19,691 nt of DNA from an uncultured Oscillospiraceae bacterium (GCA_900546735.1 URDW01000020.1:1-19691), one strand, 5' to 3'. Counted from the first letter of the stretch, positions 7,883-15,767 are shown. The notes: generated from the letters alone by a model not told the origin. Numbers and translations are program-made.

Positions 7883-7901
7883 GTTTTGCAACGCGCAGAA
7901 A

Positions 7902-7931
7902 AATACCGGCTGTAAACCAGCCGGTATTATT
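7902..7931. terminator. Bidirectional terminator between the merR-type gene and the 601-aa gene
   Basis: AATACCGGCTG (7902-7912) and CAGCCGGTATT (7918-7928) form a perfect 11-bp stem with a 5-nt loop. T-rich sequence follows on the plus strand, and an A-run precedes it (T-run on the minus strand). It separates two convergent genes. Confidence 0.88.
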
Positions 7932-7964
7932 TGTGTTATATAAGGTAATGATTTTGTGCACCTG

Positions 7965-9770
7965 TTAAGCTTTGTTAACTGATTTTGCAGCGATCATGCT
8001 GCCGCTTGCGTTTTCGTCAAACGTTACGGTCACGGTGTCGCCGGTGTTCAAAAGCACCACGCCGGCCTCGTCGGCTGCGTTGATGTAGTAATACACGCCG
8101 TCCACGGCAATGTAGTAGCGGCTGTTGCCGTCGATCACGGCGGTGCGGATGTCGGTGATCTTACCGGTCACCGTGCCGCCGGTCGGCTGGTTGACCTGCC
8201 CGTTCGGGTCGATCGCCGTTGTATCCTCCTGCGGGGTCCCGTCCGTCTGGTTCGGGTGGGAGATCTCTTTGCCCTTCGCCTCCATCGCGGCCAGGTAATT
8301 GCGCACGGCCGTCTCCACCGCCTCGTCGTCTGAGGCCGCGTCGCTGAGCACGCAGGTGCCCACGATCGTTTTGTCTTCCAAATTGACAAAGGCGTAGGCT
8401 TTAACGGTGTTTTCACTGCCCTTCAGGCTCATGAAGTAGGTCGGGTAGCCGTCAATGCTTAAAAGGATGGGGAAGCACGCCTGGTAGTTGTAGTTCTGCA
8501 GTGCGTCCTGTGCAGAGCCCATCGCGCCGCTCTCCATCGCGCCGCCGTTTTCGTAGTAACGCACTTCCTTGGTGCGCTGGTTGATCAGCACAAAGCCGAA
8601 GTTCGAGGCGTCGCTCTGCGGCGAGGTCACGCCGGTGTAGAACCAAACGTCGTCCTCCAGCGCAATGTAGCCGTTGCCGTCGGAGGCCACGTTCACGTCG
8701 TTTTGGAAGATCAGCGAGTTCCAGAAGCCGTTTTGCAGCTTGCCGTAGTAGTTGTACTGCTGCAGCAGCAGCTCGTCAGAATAGACCTTGTCTACCCAGG
8801 TGGGCACTTCGCCGATGGGGTAGTAGGTGCTTTCACCGGTCACTGCGTCGGTGATGATGGCGCCCTTCACGTCGGTGCCGCCGAACAGGCCGATCGTCTT
8901 GTCCAGCACGGCGGTGATCCAGTACGGGTTCATGTCGTCGTCGATCTCGAACCGCGGGGTGTCCATCATATAGGTCGGGTACTGGAAGCGCAGGTGGCGG
9001 ATCAGCTTTTCGTTAAACAGCTCGCTCGGCGAGTATTTGATCCCCTCGTCCAGTGTTACAGCCTGCACGTTCTGCGACACCACGTCAATGATCATGTAGG
9101 CCGGTATACCGTCTTTGGTGTTGTTGAACCACTTGAACACGCTGGCGTAGGAAAGGTAGGCCACGCGCACCGGACGGTCGTTTAAGTTGATCTGGTTCGT
9201 GTCGTTCGTCACCACATACTGCGACTTGTAGTCGGCCAGCGAGCCCAGCTGCTGGTCGGCCAGTGTGTAAGAGGTGGAGGCGTCCAGCCTTGGCGCGTTC
9301 ATGTAGCTGATGGATTTGAAATCATCCTGGAAATTGCGCTGTTCCACGGTGATCAGTTCGGAATAGTCCTTGGCGCGGAAAAGCGTTACGCCGGTCAGCG
9401 CGCCGATGCCGATGGCCACGGCCACCACGGCGGCAATGATCAGCGGGTAGCGGCTTTTTTTCTGAATGTACGGCTTGTACTCGGGGTGTGTCTTGGTGCG
9501 GCACAGCAGCGTAAACGACCCCCAGAACAGCACCAGCAGCACCAGCAGGTACAGGTACATGTCGAGACTTTTGAAATTGAACGGCGGCAGCATAAAGTAG
9601 TAAACGACCGCGCCGCCCACGATGGTGATCAGCAGCGACAGCAGCAGCTTCAGCGGCACCTTGGCCGGGGCCACCATCTCGTCGACCTCATCGCTTTTCG
9701 GCCATTTGAATTTTGCCTTAAAGTCGTTGATGACTTCGTCGGCGTCGTAATCCTGGTTATATTCGCTCAT
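7965..9770 (-). CDS. Membrane-anchored protein of unknown function (601 aa)
   Basis: I do not recognise a named family. The protein has a short acidic cytoplasmic start (MSEYNQDYDADEVINDFKAK), then three hydrophobic segments at about 38-60, 70-90 and 107-130. A large polar, Tyr/Asp-rich part of about 380 residues follows, without cysteine-rich or clear catalytic motifs. A Thr/Pro/Gln/Asn linker near residue 515 leads to a C-terminal module of about 70 residues (TGKITDIRTAVIDGNSRYYI...) that looks like a small beta barrel, possibly OB-like. The large part is probably extracytoplasmic. ATG at 9770 follows AAGGAG by 6 nt. It is a single-gene unit with its own promoter and terminator. A housekeeping envelope role is possible, but that is a guess. 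Confidence 0.85.
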   Translation of the reverse strand: MSEYNQDYDADEVINDFKAKFKWPKSDEVDEMVAPAKVPLKLLLSLLITIVGGAVVYYFMLPPFNFKSLDMYLYLLVLLVLFWGSFTLLCRTKTHPEYKPYIQKKSRYPLIIAAVVAVAIGIGALTGVTLFRAKDYSELITVEQRNFQDDFKSISYMNAPRLDASTSYTLADQQLGSLADYKSQYVVTNDTNQINLNDRPVRVAYLSYASVFKWFNNTKDGIPAYMIIDVVSQNVQAVTLDEGIKYSPSELFNEKLIRHLRFQYPTYMMDTPRFEIDDDMNPYWITAVLDKTIGLFGGTDVKGAIITDAVTGESTYYPIGEVPTWVDKVYSDELLLQQYNYYGKLQNGFWNSLIFQNDVNVASDGNGYIALEDDVWFYTGVTSPQSDASNFGFVLINQRTKEVRYYENGGAMESGAMGSAQDALQNYNYQACFPILLSIDGYPTYFMSLKGSENTVKAYAFVNLEDKTIVGTCVLSDAASDDEAVETAVRNYLAAMEAKGKEISHPNQTDGTPQEDTTAIDPNGQVNQPTGGTVTGKITDIRTAVIDGNSRYYIAVDGVYYYINAADEAGVVLLNTGDTVTVTFDENASGSMIAAKSVNKA

Positions 9771-9838
9771 TTCTTACTCCTTTATAAATTTATAAATACC
9801 GCCTTTTGCGCGCGGCAAAGAGCGGCTTTTACTTTAAC

Positions 9839-9867
9839 ATGATACTATAAAAAAACATAAATAGCAA
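9839..9867 (-). promoter_or_regulatory. Promoter of the 601-aa membrane protein gene
   Basis: On the minus strand TTGCTA (9867-9862) and TATCAT (9844-9839) are 17 nt apart in a very AT-rich stretch, about 70 nt upstream of the start codon. No operator-like dyad is obvious. The rest of 9771-9934 shows no gene. Confidence 0.6.
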
Positions 9868-9934
9868 GGTTTGTGTGTAAAGTTTGTGTCAAATCGTGCA
9901 TGCTTTGGCAGAATTTACACTTTCTTTAAAAATT

Positions 9935-10867
9935 TCAGGCATGATCTGCCGGGTACGCCGCTATAATGCTTTGTAAAGCAGCGTCTGAAAGAAACGGCCT
10001 TTCCTCTGTCCGCAGGCGGCGCAGGTTTTCGTCGCAGTGTTCGGCCTCTTTGGCAAAGGCCGGTGCATTTTCCCGCCCGGCCAGGTCGCAGGCTAAAAGG
10101 GCTGTCAGCAGAAAACGCCCCATGGCCCGCTCGCTGCATTCGCCGAGTGCCGGCAGCAGAAAGTAGCGGAAAATGTAATAAAAGAAGAGATTTTTAAACT
10201 CTACCGCCGGTAGAGACGGACTCTCTTTGTAGAGTTCGCGACAATTTTGCGCAGAATAGTCTAATAAATACAGCTTTTCTTTCAGCATGGCAAACGGCGC
10301 GGCCGAAGCCTGCGGCGCGGCCATGTCCGGCATGCTGCCAAATACCGCCCGGTACAGTGCGCAAAGCAAAGCCTTTTTGCCGGTGCCTTCTTGGCACAGC
10401 CGCAGCAGTTCGCCGCGCGCTTTTAGCAGGTGCAGAAACTGCGCGGGGTCAATGTCGTTCGGGCTCGGCGGCGTGTCCGTTACCGTCTGGGTCAGTTCGC
10501 ATGGCGTGTCAAAAATCAGCTCGGCCGCCGCCGGGCAGGAAAGGCAAAGCCCCTCTTCCACACGGCCGCCGAAGTCGTGGTGAAACACCGGAAAACGGCG
10601 GCAGGTCAGCGGCGTGCAGGCCTCGCCCAGTTCGGCGTGCAGGCGGCACAGCCCGTGCTCCAGGTGGGCGCAGACGCCGCCCTGCATCTGAAAAACGCCG
10701 CCTTTTACCGAAGCGGCGGCCGTTTGCGCATAGGGCGCACCCGTCTGTTTCCAGCGTTTTTGCGTTTCGCTGTCCACCGCGATCTCCCACCCGGCGCAGC
10801 ACGTCATGGGGCACTTGTCCTGCAGGCAGGCAAAGCGGCCGAAGTAAGCCGGTCTCGTCAAAATCAT
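9935..10867 (-). CDS. fliB: FliB-like (flagellin lysine-N-methylase family) cysteine-rich protein
   Basis: The 310-residue protein carries the FliB pattern: an N-terminal cluster at Cys14, 19, 23 and 24 (CLQDKCPMTCCAGW), then Cys66, Cys74, Cys84 and Cys89 (CAHLEHGLCRLHAELGEACTPLTCRRFP), and the LCLSCPAAAE motif with Cys108 and Cys111. In Salmonella, FliB methylates flagellin lysines; the cysteines suggest metal or Fe-S binding. I chose ATG at 10867 because MILTRPAYF is the family start and overlaps the upstream gene's stop as ATGA (10864-10867); an upstream in-frame start would add 44 unlikely Arg-rich residues. No flagellin or flagellar gene is in the window, so the substrate here may differ. 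Confidence 0.85.
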   Translation of the reverse strand: MILTRPAYFGRFACLQDKCPMTCCAGWEIAVDSETQKRWKQTGAPYAQTAAASVKGGVFQMQGGVCAHLEHGLCRLHAELGEACTPLTCRRFPVFHHDFGGRVEEGLCLSCPAAAELIFDTPCELTQTVTDTPPSPNDIDPAQFLHLLKARGELLRLCQEGTGKKALLCALYRAVFGSMPDMAAPQASAAPFAMLKEKLYLLDYSAQNCRELYKESPSLPAVEFKNLFFYYIFRYFLLPALGECSERAMGRFLLTALLACDLAGRENAPAFAKEAEHCDENLRRLRTEERPFLSDAALQSIIAAYPADHA

Positions 10868-11298
10868 CTCAAAAGCTCTCCCACGCGGCTCTCGCCCAGC
10901 ACGGCAATGCCGTTTTCGGCGAACAAAGCGGCTGCAACGCCGCTGCCGTCGGTCAGTGTGCCGGTAAACGTGCCGTCGTAGATTTTGCCGGATCCGCACG
11001 ACGGGCTGCGCTCCTTGAGCACGGCGGTGCGGCAGCCGTTTGCCAGCGCTTTTTCCAGCGCCTTTTGCGCGCCGGCTTCAAAAGCGGCCGTCACGTCCTT
11101 TCCGCTTTTCGACCACACGCGGCCGCCGCGCAGCTCGCTCGGCTCGCGCGGAATGGGCAGGCCGCCGTAGGACTCGGGGCACACCGGCACCAGCTCGAAT
11201 TTCTCGGCCAGTTTCAGCACATCCTCGTTTTTGTTGTTGCCGCCGGAATATTTGCAGTTTACGCCCAGAAGGCAGGCGCTGACCGCGATTTTTTCCAT
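10864..11298 (-). CDS. DUF523 family protein (TudS-like Fe-S desulfurase family)
   Basis: At 144 residues this is a short-form DUF523 protein. Conserved features are SACLLGVNCKYSGG (Cys9, Cys15), VPVCPE (Cys40) and ERSPSCGSGKIYDG (Cys101), plus the RxPxE-like stretch PIPREPSELRGG. One DUF523 member, TudS, removes sulfur from thiouracil with a 4Fe-4S cluster held by conserved cysteines; others are uncharacterised, so this activity is only a possibility here. The start at 11298 (MEKIAVSACLLG) is preceded by AAGG at 9 nt; a start three codons earlier is less likely. It is first in a two-gene operon, its stop overlapping the FliB-like start by 4 nt. Confidence 0.88.
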   Translation of the reverse strand: MEKIAVSACLLGVNCKYSGGNNKNEDVLKLAEKFELVPVCPESYGGLPIPREPSELRGGRVWSKSGKDVTAAFEAGAQKALEKALANGCRTAVLKERSPSCGSGKIYDGTFTGTLTDGSGVAAALFAENGIAVLGESRVGELLR

Positions 11299-11381
11299 GT
11301 TTTTCATCCTTTCTATTGGTGTGGCAGCGCTGCAGGAGAGGCGCAAAACGAAAGCGTAGAGTGCCTGCGCGCATCAGTAGG

Positions 11382-11410
11382 GTGACTTTTCGGCCCGCCG
11401 GGTATACAAT
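11382..11410 (+). promoter_or_regulatory. Candidate promoter of the E2-like gene
   Basis: GTGACT (11382-11387) and TACAAT (11405-11410) are 17 nt apart. The -35 match is modest (4 of 6), the -10 better (5 of 6). A start near 11417 gives a leader of about 90 nt with three small hairpins before the ribosome site (see the leader entry). I found no convincing promoter for the opposite DUF523-fliB operon in the same 210-bp gap. Confidence 0.4.
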
Positions 11411-11424
11411 GAACTCGCTGCAGC

Positions 11425-11478
11425 AAAAGGAAACTTTTACCAGCCCCAGCGGGCGATCTCATACCGGCCGCATGCCGG
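11425..11478 (+). promoter_or_regulatory. Leader with three consecutive hairpins
   Basis: AAAAG-GAAA-CTTTT (11425-11438), GCCC-CAGC-GGGC (11443-11454) and CCGGC-CGCAT-GCCGG (11464-11478) lie one after another between the candidate promoter and the AGGAG at 11495-11499 of the E2-like gene. They do not match a riboswitch class I know. Each is short and could be chance in a GC-rich region. Confidence 0.3.
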
Positions 11479-11508
11479 CGATCCATTATTCTATAGGAGT
11501 GAAGCAAT

Positions 11509-12609
11509 ATGTACCAGATCGCAAAAAATAAAGTTGATTCCCAGCATGTCTGTGCCAAAGCATCCGGCATGCCGGTTCATTATAAAACAAAGCGTCCTGC
11601 CGATAGAAGCGCCGATACCGCTTCGCGACCCGGCAAGCGGGCAGCAAGCGGCGCCGCGGTGCAGCCGGCGGCCGAAAAAACGGCCGGTGCGCCCCGCACG
11701 GGAACTGTGCGCGACACCATCCATTTCGGTATCCAGCGCAAGATCGTGGCCAACATGACCAGCGAAAGCTGGCGCACCATTCCGCACTGCACTTATGTTT
11801 ATGAGGCAGACGTAACTTCGTTTTTACAGGCCTGCCGCCGGCGCAACGCCCGGCACGCACAGCACGCCACGCTGAACACCATTTTGCTCAAGGTCATTTG
11901 TGAGGGCCTGAAAGCCGCGCCGATTTTGAATGCACACCTCACGTTTCAGCGCCGTCTGGTGCGCGGGCGCATCGACACGTTTGAAAACATCGACATCTCC
12001 ATGCCGATGATCTTGCCGGGCGGCGAGATGATGACCGTCAAGCTGCCCGACTGCGGCAGCAAAAGCCTGGATGAACTGACGCAGGCCGTAGGCGACATCC
12101 GCCGCCGCGCGGAAAATACCGATTTCAGCCAGGCCATGTACGACGTCAGCCTGCAAAACACGCTGAACGGGCTGAAACACGGCCGCGTGCTGCAGGCCGC
12201 CTTTCGGCTGCTCGGCTCCAAGACCGGCCGCCACCGCGTGCGCACGCTGCACGGCGGCGCCAAGCGCGCCTACATGGCCGTGCCGGAAAGTGAACGCCTA
12301 ACGGCAAAGGATCTGGAGCAGGGCACGGTCACCGTGTCTAACCTTGGTTCCGTTTACCGGGCGCAGACGGGGCAGTGCACGCTTTTGGAGATCATTCCGC
12401 CGCAGGTCGCGGCGTTTGCGATCGGCGCCGTGCAGGAACGGCCGTCCGTTGTGCACTGGGCCGACGGCACCAAGGAGATCGGGGTCAGAAGCATTTTGCC
12501 CATCACCATTGCGTTTGACCACCGTGTGTGCGACTTCGGCGATGTGGCGCCGTTTTTAAAGCGGCTCGATGAAATTTTCGCCGCGCCGTCTGTGGTGGAA
12601 AGCTGGTAA
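11509..12609 (+). CDS. Stand-alone 2-oxoacid dehydrogenase E2-type acyltransferase domain protein
   Basis: The last 260 or so residues are the E2/chloramphenicol-acetyltransferase fold: a TRKxxAxxM-like entry (FGIQRKIVANMTSESWRTIPHCTYVYEADVT), GTVTVSNLGSVYRAQ, and the active-site motif ITIAFDHRVCDFGD with His338 and Asp342 (normally DHRxxDG). The N-terminal part, about 90 residues, is Ala/Pro/Arg-rich linker-like sequence with no lipoyl domain (no DKA motif) and no subunit-binding domain. A normal E2 needs its own lipoyl domain to carry acyl groups, so this protein must take substrate from another carrier or act differently. No E1, E3 or lipoate ligase gene is nearby. ATG at 11509 follows AGGAG by 9 nt. 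The gene is monocistronic. Confidence 0.87.
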   Translation: MYQIAKNKVDSQHVCAKASGMPVHYKTKRPADRSADTASRPGKRAASGAAVQPAAEKTAGAPRTGTVRDTIHFGIQRKIVANMTSESWRTIPHCTYVYEADVTSFLQACRRRNARHAQHATLNTILLKVICEGLKAAPILNAHLTFQRRLVRGRIDTFENIDISMPMILPGGEMMTVKLPDCGSKSLDELTQAVGDIRRRAENTDFSQAMYDVSLQNTLNGLKHGRVLQAAFRLLGSKTGRHRVRTLHGGAKRAYMAVPESERLTAKDLEQGTVTVSNLGSVYRAQTGQCTLLEIIPPQVAAFAIGAVQERPSVVHWADGTKEIGVRSILPITIAFDHRVCDFGDVAPFLKRLDEIFAAPSVVESW

Positions 12610-12663
12610 GGCCGCTTCACTTGCATCATGGCTCACGGCAAAAGGTATTAAAGGATTATAAAA

Positions 12664-12690
12664 AATCGGCAGAAAACTGCCGATTCTTTT
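12664..12690. terminator. Bidirectional terminator after the E2-like gene and after the TetR-HK-RR operon
   Basis: AATCGGCAG (12664-12672) and CTGCCGATT (12677-12685) form a 9-bp stem with an AAAA loop. TCTTTT-like sequence follows on the plus strand and five A's precede (T-run on the minus strand), so it serves both convergent units. Confidence 0.85.
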
Positions 12691-12868
12691 AATTCTGGTG
12701 CCGCACAATGCCGTATTCGCCCGGGTCGGGCAGGTAGTAGCGGCAGCTCTTCGGTTTTTCAAACAGCAGGGCGGCCATATCGTCCTCGTCCAGCTCCAGC
12801 GTGCAGTAAAGCTCGCCGGTCTCCTCGTCCTCTGCTGCCCAGCGGCAGCTTTCACAGTCAAAATCCAT
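12689..12868 (-). CDS. Small four-cysteine protein, resembles DUF6472
   Basis: This 59-residue protein has Cys5-x-x-Cys8, Cys22 and Cys42 in an acidic setting (MDFDCESCRWAAEDEETGELYC...KSCRYYLPDPGEYGIVRHQN). The pattern suggests a tiny metal-binding fold. I recall similar sequences annotated DUF6472 in Clostridia, but could not verify that. The chosen ATG at 12868 lies one base after the response-regulator stop (TGATATG), so it is probably translated by re-initiation; an in-frame ATG at 12910 would add 14 residues inside the regulator gene. It is the last gene of the TetR-kinase-regulator operon. Function is unknown. Confidence 0.75.
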   Translation of the reverse strand: MDFDCESCRWAAEDEETGELYCTLELDEDDMAALLFEKPKSCRYYLPDPGEYGIVRHQN

Positions 12869-12869
12869 A

Positions 12870-13556
12870 TCAGCTGCGGAAGCGGTAGCCGGAGCCCCAA
12901 ACCGTTTCAATAAAGGCGCTCGGCTCGTCGAGCTCTTTGATTTTGTCGCGGATGCGGTTGATGTGTACGGTGATGGTCGAAGTTTCGCCCATCGGGTCAG
13001 ATTCCCAGATGCTGTTGAACAGCTCGTCTTTGGTAAACACCGTGTTCGGGTGCTCGGCCAAGAAGGTGAGCAGGTCGAACTCCTTGTTCGTAAACGTCAG
13101 TTCCTTGCCGTTGATGAACATGCGCCTGGCTTTTTTGTGGATGGTCAGCGGCCCGGCGCGCAGCTCATCGCCCGGTATTTTGCCGCCGGTCAGGCGCTCG
13201 TAGCGGGCCAGGTGCGCTTTGGCGCGCGCCACCAGTTCGCCGGGGCTGAACGGCTTGACAACGTAGTCGTCGGCGCCGATGCCAAGGGCGTTGATCTTGT
13301 CAAAATCCTCCTTGCGTGCGCTGACGATGATGATCGGAATGTCTTTTTCGGCGCGGATGCCGCGGCACACGTCAAACCCGTCCAGTCCGGGCATCATGAT
13401 ATCCAGAATGATCAGGTCCACGTTCTCTTCCAGCGCGCGGCGCAGTCCCTCGCTGCCGTCTGCAGCGCAGATGGTCGTGTAGCCGGCCGCGTTCAGATAG
13501 TCGCTTTCCAGCGCGCGGATGTTTTGGTCGTCTTCAATGATCAGAATCGTGCTCAT
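12870..13556 (-). CDS. OmpR/PhoB-family response regulator
   Basis: Residues 1-120 are a receiver domain: acidic pocket Glu8/Asp9/Asp10, phosphoacceptor Asp52 (LIILDIMMPG), switch Ser79 (IVSA) and Lys101 (VVKPFSP). Residues 130-228 are a winged-helix DNA-binding domain (LTIHKKARRMFINGKELTFTNKEF, ending in TVWGSGYRFRS). All signalling residues are intact. The start overlaps the end of the histidine kinase gene by 23 nt and is preceded by AGAGG. The pair is a complete two-component system; its target genes are not evident. The length of 228 residues is typical. Confidence 0.97.
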   Translation of the reverse strand: MSTILIIEDDQNIRALESDYLNAAGYTTICAADGSEGLRRALEENVDLIILDIMMPGLDGFDVCRGIRAEKDIPIIIVSARKEDFDKINALGIGADDYVVKPFSPGELVARAKAHLARYERLTGGKIPGDELRAGPLTIHKKARRMFINGKELTFTNKEFDLLTFLAEHPNTVFTKDELFNSIWESDPMGETSTITVHINRIRDKIKELDEPSAFIETVWGSGYRFRS

Positions 13557-15105
13557 TATCCTCTTCCTTTTCGATCGGCAGGGAAATGTGAATGGTCAGT
13601 CCCTGTCCTTTTTCGCTGGTGGCCCAAACGGAGCCGCCGTGCAGCGTAACGATCTGCTTGCAGATCGCAAGCCCCAGCCCACTGGAATTTTTGCTGGCCG
13701 AGTCGCTGCGTGTACGCGCCTTGTCGGCGCGGTAAAACGAATCAAAAATGCGTGAAAGCTCTTCCTTGTCTACGCCGATGCCGTTGTCGGCGATCTCCAG
13801 CAGCACGGTGCGCGTGTACTGTGTCAGCCGGAACTCCAGCTCGCCGTGCGTGTTTTCACTGCGGTACTTTACGCTGTTGGAGACGATGTTGCGGATCACG
13901 CGGGCAAAATTGTCGGGGTCCAGCATCACGCACACGTCGTCTTTGCAGTAGGAGAAAAAACGCACGCGAAAGTCTTTGGCGGCCAGCTGCTCTTTCAGCT
14001 CGTCTGTGCAGTCGGCCATGTATTCGCAGATCTTGATCTTCTTCGGCGTAAGCACAATGGTGCTCAGGTTCAGCTTGGAGTAGGTCAGCAGGTCGTCCAG
14101 CAGCTTTTCCATGTCCAGCGTGGAGTTGTAGATGATCTTCAGGTACTGCGCGCGTTTTTCCGGTGTGTCGGCAATGTTGTCGCGCAGCCCCTCTACATAA
14201 CCTTTAATGGAGGTCAGCGGCGTGCGCAGGTCGTGCGCCGCGCCGGCGATCATCTCTTTCTGCGCTTTTTCGCGTTCGCTTTGCAGCTCGGTGGCTTCGA
14301 TCAGCTGCATGCGCATCAGGTTGAATGCTTCGGCCGTCTGGCCAAGCTCATTCGTGCTGTTGTAGTCGATCGCATAGTACAAATTGCCGGCCGCTACCTC
14401 TTCAACGCCTTTTTTCAGCTTTTTGATCGGGTTGCGGATCGTGGCGGCCGTTACAGCGGTCACGATCAGCATGGCCACCATGAACACGGCGGCAATGATG
14501 GCGCTGACTACGATGGAGCGCACGGTCATTTCATAGCCGGTCGTCTCCTCAGAGGCGGGGCCGCGCAGGTTGAACGCTTCGTTCACAATGACCACATGGT
14601 AAACCGGGCCGCTGTTTTCGCTTTGGCGCACAATGGCCAGGCCGTTTTCACCAAAGTAGAACCAGTTGCCCTCGTCGGGCTTGCCGGCCAAATCGGCCGC
14701 CTGGCGGTACACTTCCCGGTCGGTGGTACCGGCTGTGGTGTAAATGGTGTGCCTGTTTTCCGAAACGCTCACAATGGCGCCCAGCGCCTCGGCGTCTGCC
14801 GCATAATTTTCAAGGTGTTCCATGTCCTGTTCGGCGGCCTGCTCCAAAATTTCGTTCGTGATGTAGTCCCACTGCATCTGGGAATAGCTGCCGTAGGTGT
14901 TGGAGGCGGCGCTCAGCGCGCTCAGGTAGGCGTCGCTCGAGCTGTTGGAGAACAGCAGCGGGGAGACGGCGATCAGGATCGCCGTCGGGATCAGGATCAT
15001 GCACACGTTGGAAATGAACAGCCTCGCCACGATCGGCAGATCCTTCGGCCGGCGGCGTATGTGCTTGACCTTTTTGCCGGCCGCTTTGGTGCGCTTTCGG
15101 CTCAT
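13534..15105 (-). CDS. Membrane sensor histidine kinase
   Basis: The 523-residue protein has a basic cytoplasmic start, a first membrane helix (about 30-52), an extracytoplasmic sensor of about 145 residues, a second helix (about 196-222), a HAMP linker (about 222-275), a HisKA domain with His291 (AHDLRTPLTSIKGYVEGL), and a HATPase domain with N box (NIVSNSVKYR), DNGIG and GLGLAICKQIV. It should autophosphorylate on His291 and pass phosphate to Asp52 of the adjacent regulator. The sensor region has no motif that tells me the signal. ATG overlaps the tetR-type stop as ATGA (15102-15105), with no strong ribosome site, so translation is likely coupled to that gene. Confidence 0.96.
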   Translation of the reverse strand: MSRKRTKAAGKKVKHIRRRPKDLPIVARLFISNVCMILIPTAILIAVSPLLFSNSSSDAYLSALSAASNTYGSYSQMQWDYITNEILEQAAEQDMEHLENYAADAEALGAIVSVSENRHTIYTTAGTTDREVYRQAADLAGKPDEGNWFYFGENGLAIVRQSENSGPVYHVVIVNEAFNLRGPASEETTGYEMTVRSIVVSAIIAAVFMVAMLIVTAVTAATIRNPIKKLKKGVEEVAAGNLYYAIDYNSTNELGQTAEAFNLMRMQLIEATELQSEREKAQKEMIAGAAHDLRTPLTSIKGYVEGLRDNIADTPEKRAQYLKIIYNSTLDMEKLLDDLLTYSKLNLSTIVLTPKKIKICEYMADCTDELKEQLAAKDFRVRFFSYCKDDVCVMLDPDNFARVIRNIVSNSVKYRSENTHGELEFRLTQYTRTVLLEIADNGIGVDKEELSRIFDSFYRADKARTRSDSASKNSSGLGLAICKQIVTLHGGSVWATSEKGQGLTIHISLPIEKEEDNEHDSDH

Positions 15106-15716
15106 GGAGCCAGTTCAGCTTTCTTTTTTTTGTAGGTTTTTATGAATTCGGTCAGCGTGCCGAAATGCATGCGCACAAACGCCTCGGCAATGTTGTGGTT
15201 GTTTTCCGTGTCGCCGCTTTTGATTTTGTAGACCATGGTGTACACAAGGCCGCCCGTAATGTAGTGCAGGGAATATTCGGAAAGGCCCTCAATGTCGCTT
15301 TGTATGTATTTGAGCGACTCGTAAAACGTCTCGGCCAGCTTGTTCAAAAAGACCTGGGCGCGGTTGTTCTCGATCAGGATCCTGTAATTTTCCAGGTCTT
15401 CCGAGATCACATCGTTCGCTACCATAAACACGCTGGTCAGGCTGTTGATGTTGTAATCCATCGTAAAGTCGCCGATCTTAAGCACTTCGTTGAACACCTT
15501 TTCGAGCAGCTTGTCGATCATGCTTTTGCACACGCTTTCCAGCAGGTCGTATTTGTCGCTGTAGTGCAGGTAAAAGGTGTTGCGGCTGATCATTGCGGCG
15601 TCCGAAATGTCTTTTACGCTGATTTTTTCAAACCCGTTTTTTTTCATCAGCGAAAAAAAGGCCTCGTGGATCGCCCGTTCTGTTTTCAGAATTCGTAAAT
15701 CCTTTGTGTTTCGCAT
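15102..15716 (-). CDS. TetR/AcrR-family transcriptional regulator
   Basis: The 204-residue protein has a TetR helix-turn-helix in its first 60 residues (ILKTERAIHEAFFSLMKKNGFEKISVKDISDAAMISRNTFYLHYSDKYDLLE region). An all-helical ligand/dimer domain follows, like the group with the FYLHYSDKYDL signature. It is the first gene of an operon with a histidine kinase, response regulator and small cysteine protein, which it overlaps by 4 nt. Having a TetR protein lead a two-component operon suggests that a second, intracellular signal sets the amount of the signalling system. Two dyads near the promoter are candidate operators for autoregulation. ATG at 15716 follows GGGGG. Confidence 0.94.
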   Translation of the reverse strand: MRNTKDLRILKTERAIHEAFFSLMKKNGFEKISVKDISDAAMISRNTFYLHYSDKYDLLESVCKSMIDKLLEKVFNEVLKIGDFTMDYNINSLTSVFMVANDVISEDLENYRILIENNRAQVFLNKLAETFYESLKYIQSDIEGLSEYSLHYITGGLVYTMVYKIKSGDTENNHNIAEAFVRMHFGTLTEFIKTYKKKKAELAP

Positions 15717-15767
15717 AAGTCAAAATCCCCCGTATTTGCCCGGAAAGGCAATTTTTATGAACGTTTT

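Noticed and set aside
10868..10999. Longer N-terminus for the FliB-like protein (44 extra residues)
   Set aside because: The extension is Arg-rich, lies wholly inside the DUF523 gene and ignores the ATGA overlap and family start.
13846..15135. Long plus-strand open frame (429 codons) opposite the histidine kinase
   Set aside because: It is antisense to a clear kinase gene in GC-rich DNA; the product has no domain pattern. The same holds for other long shadows, for example 10357-11385 and 18021-19352.
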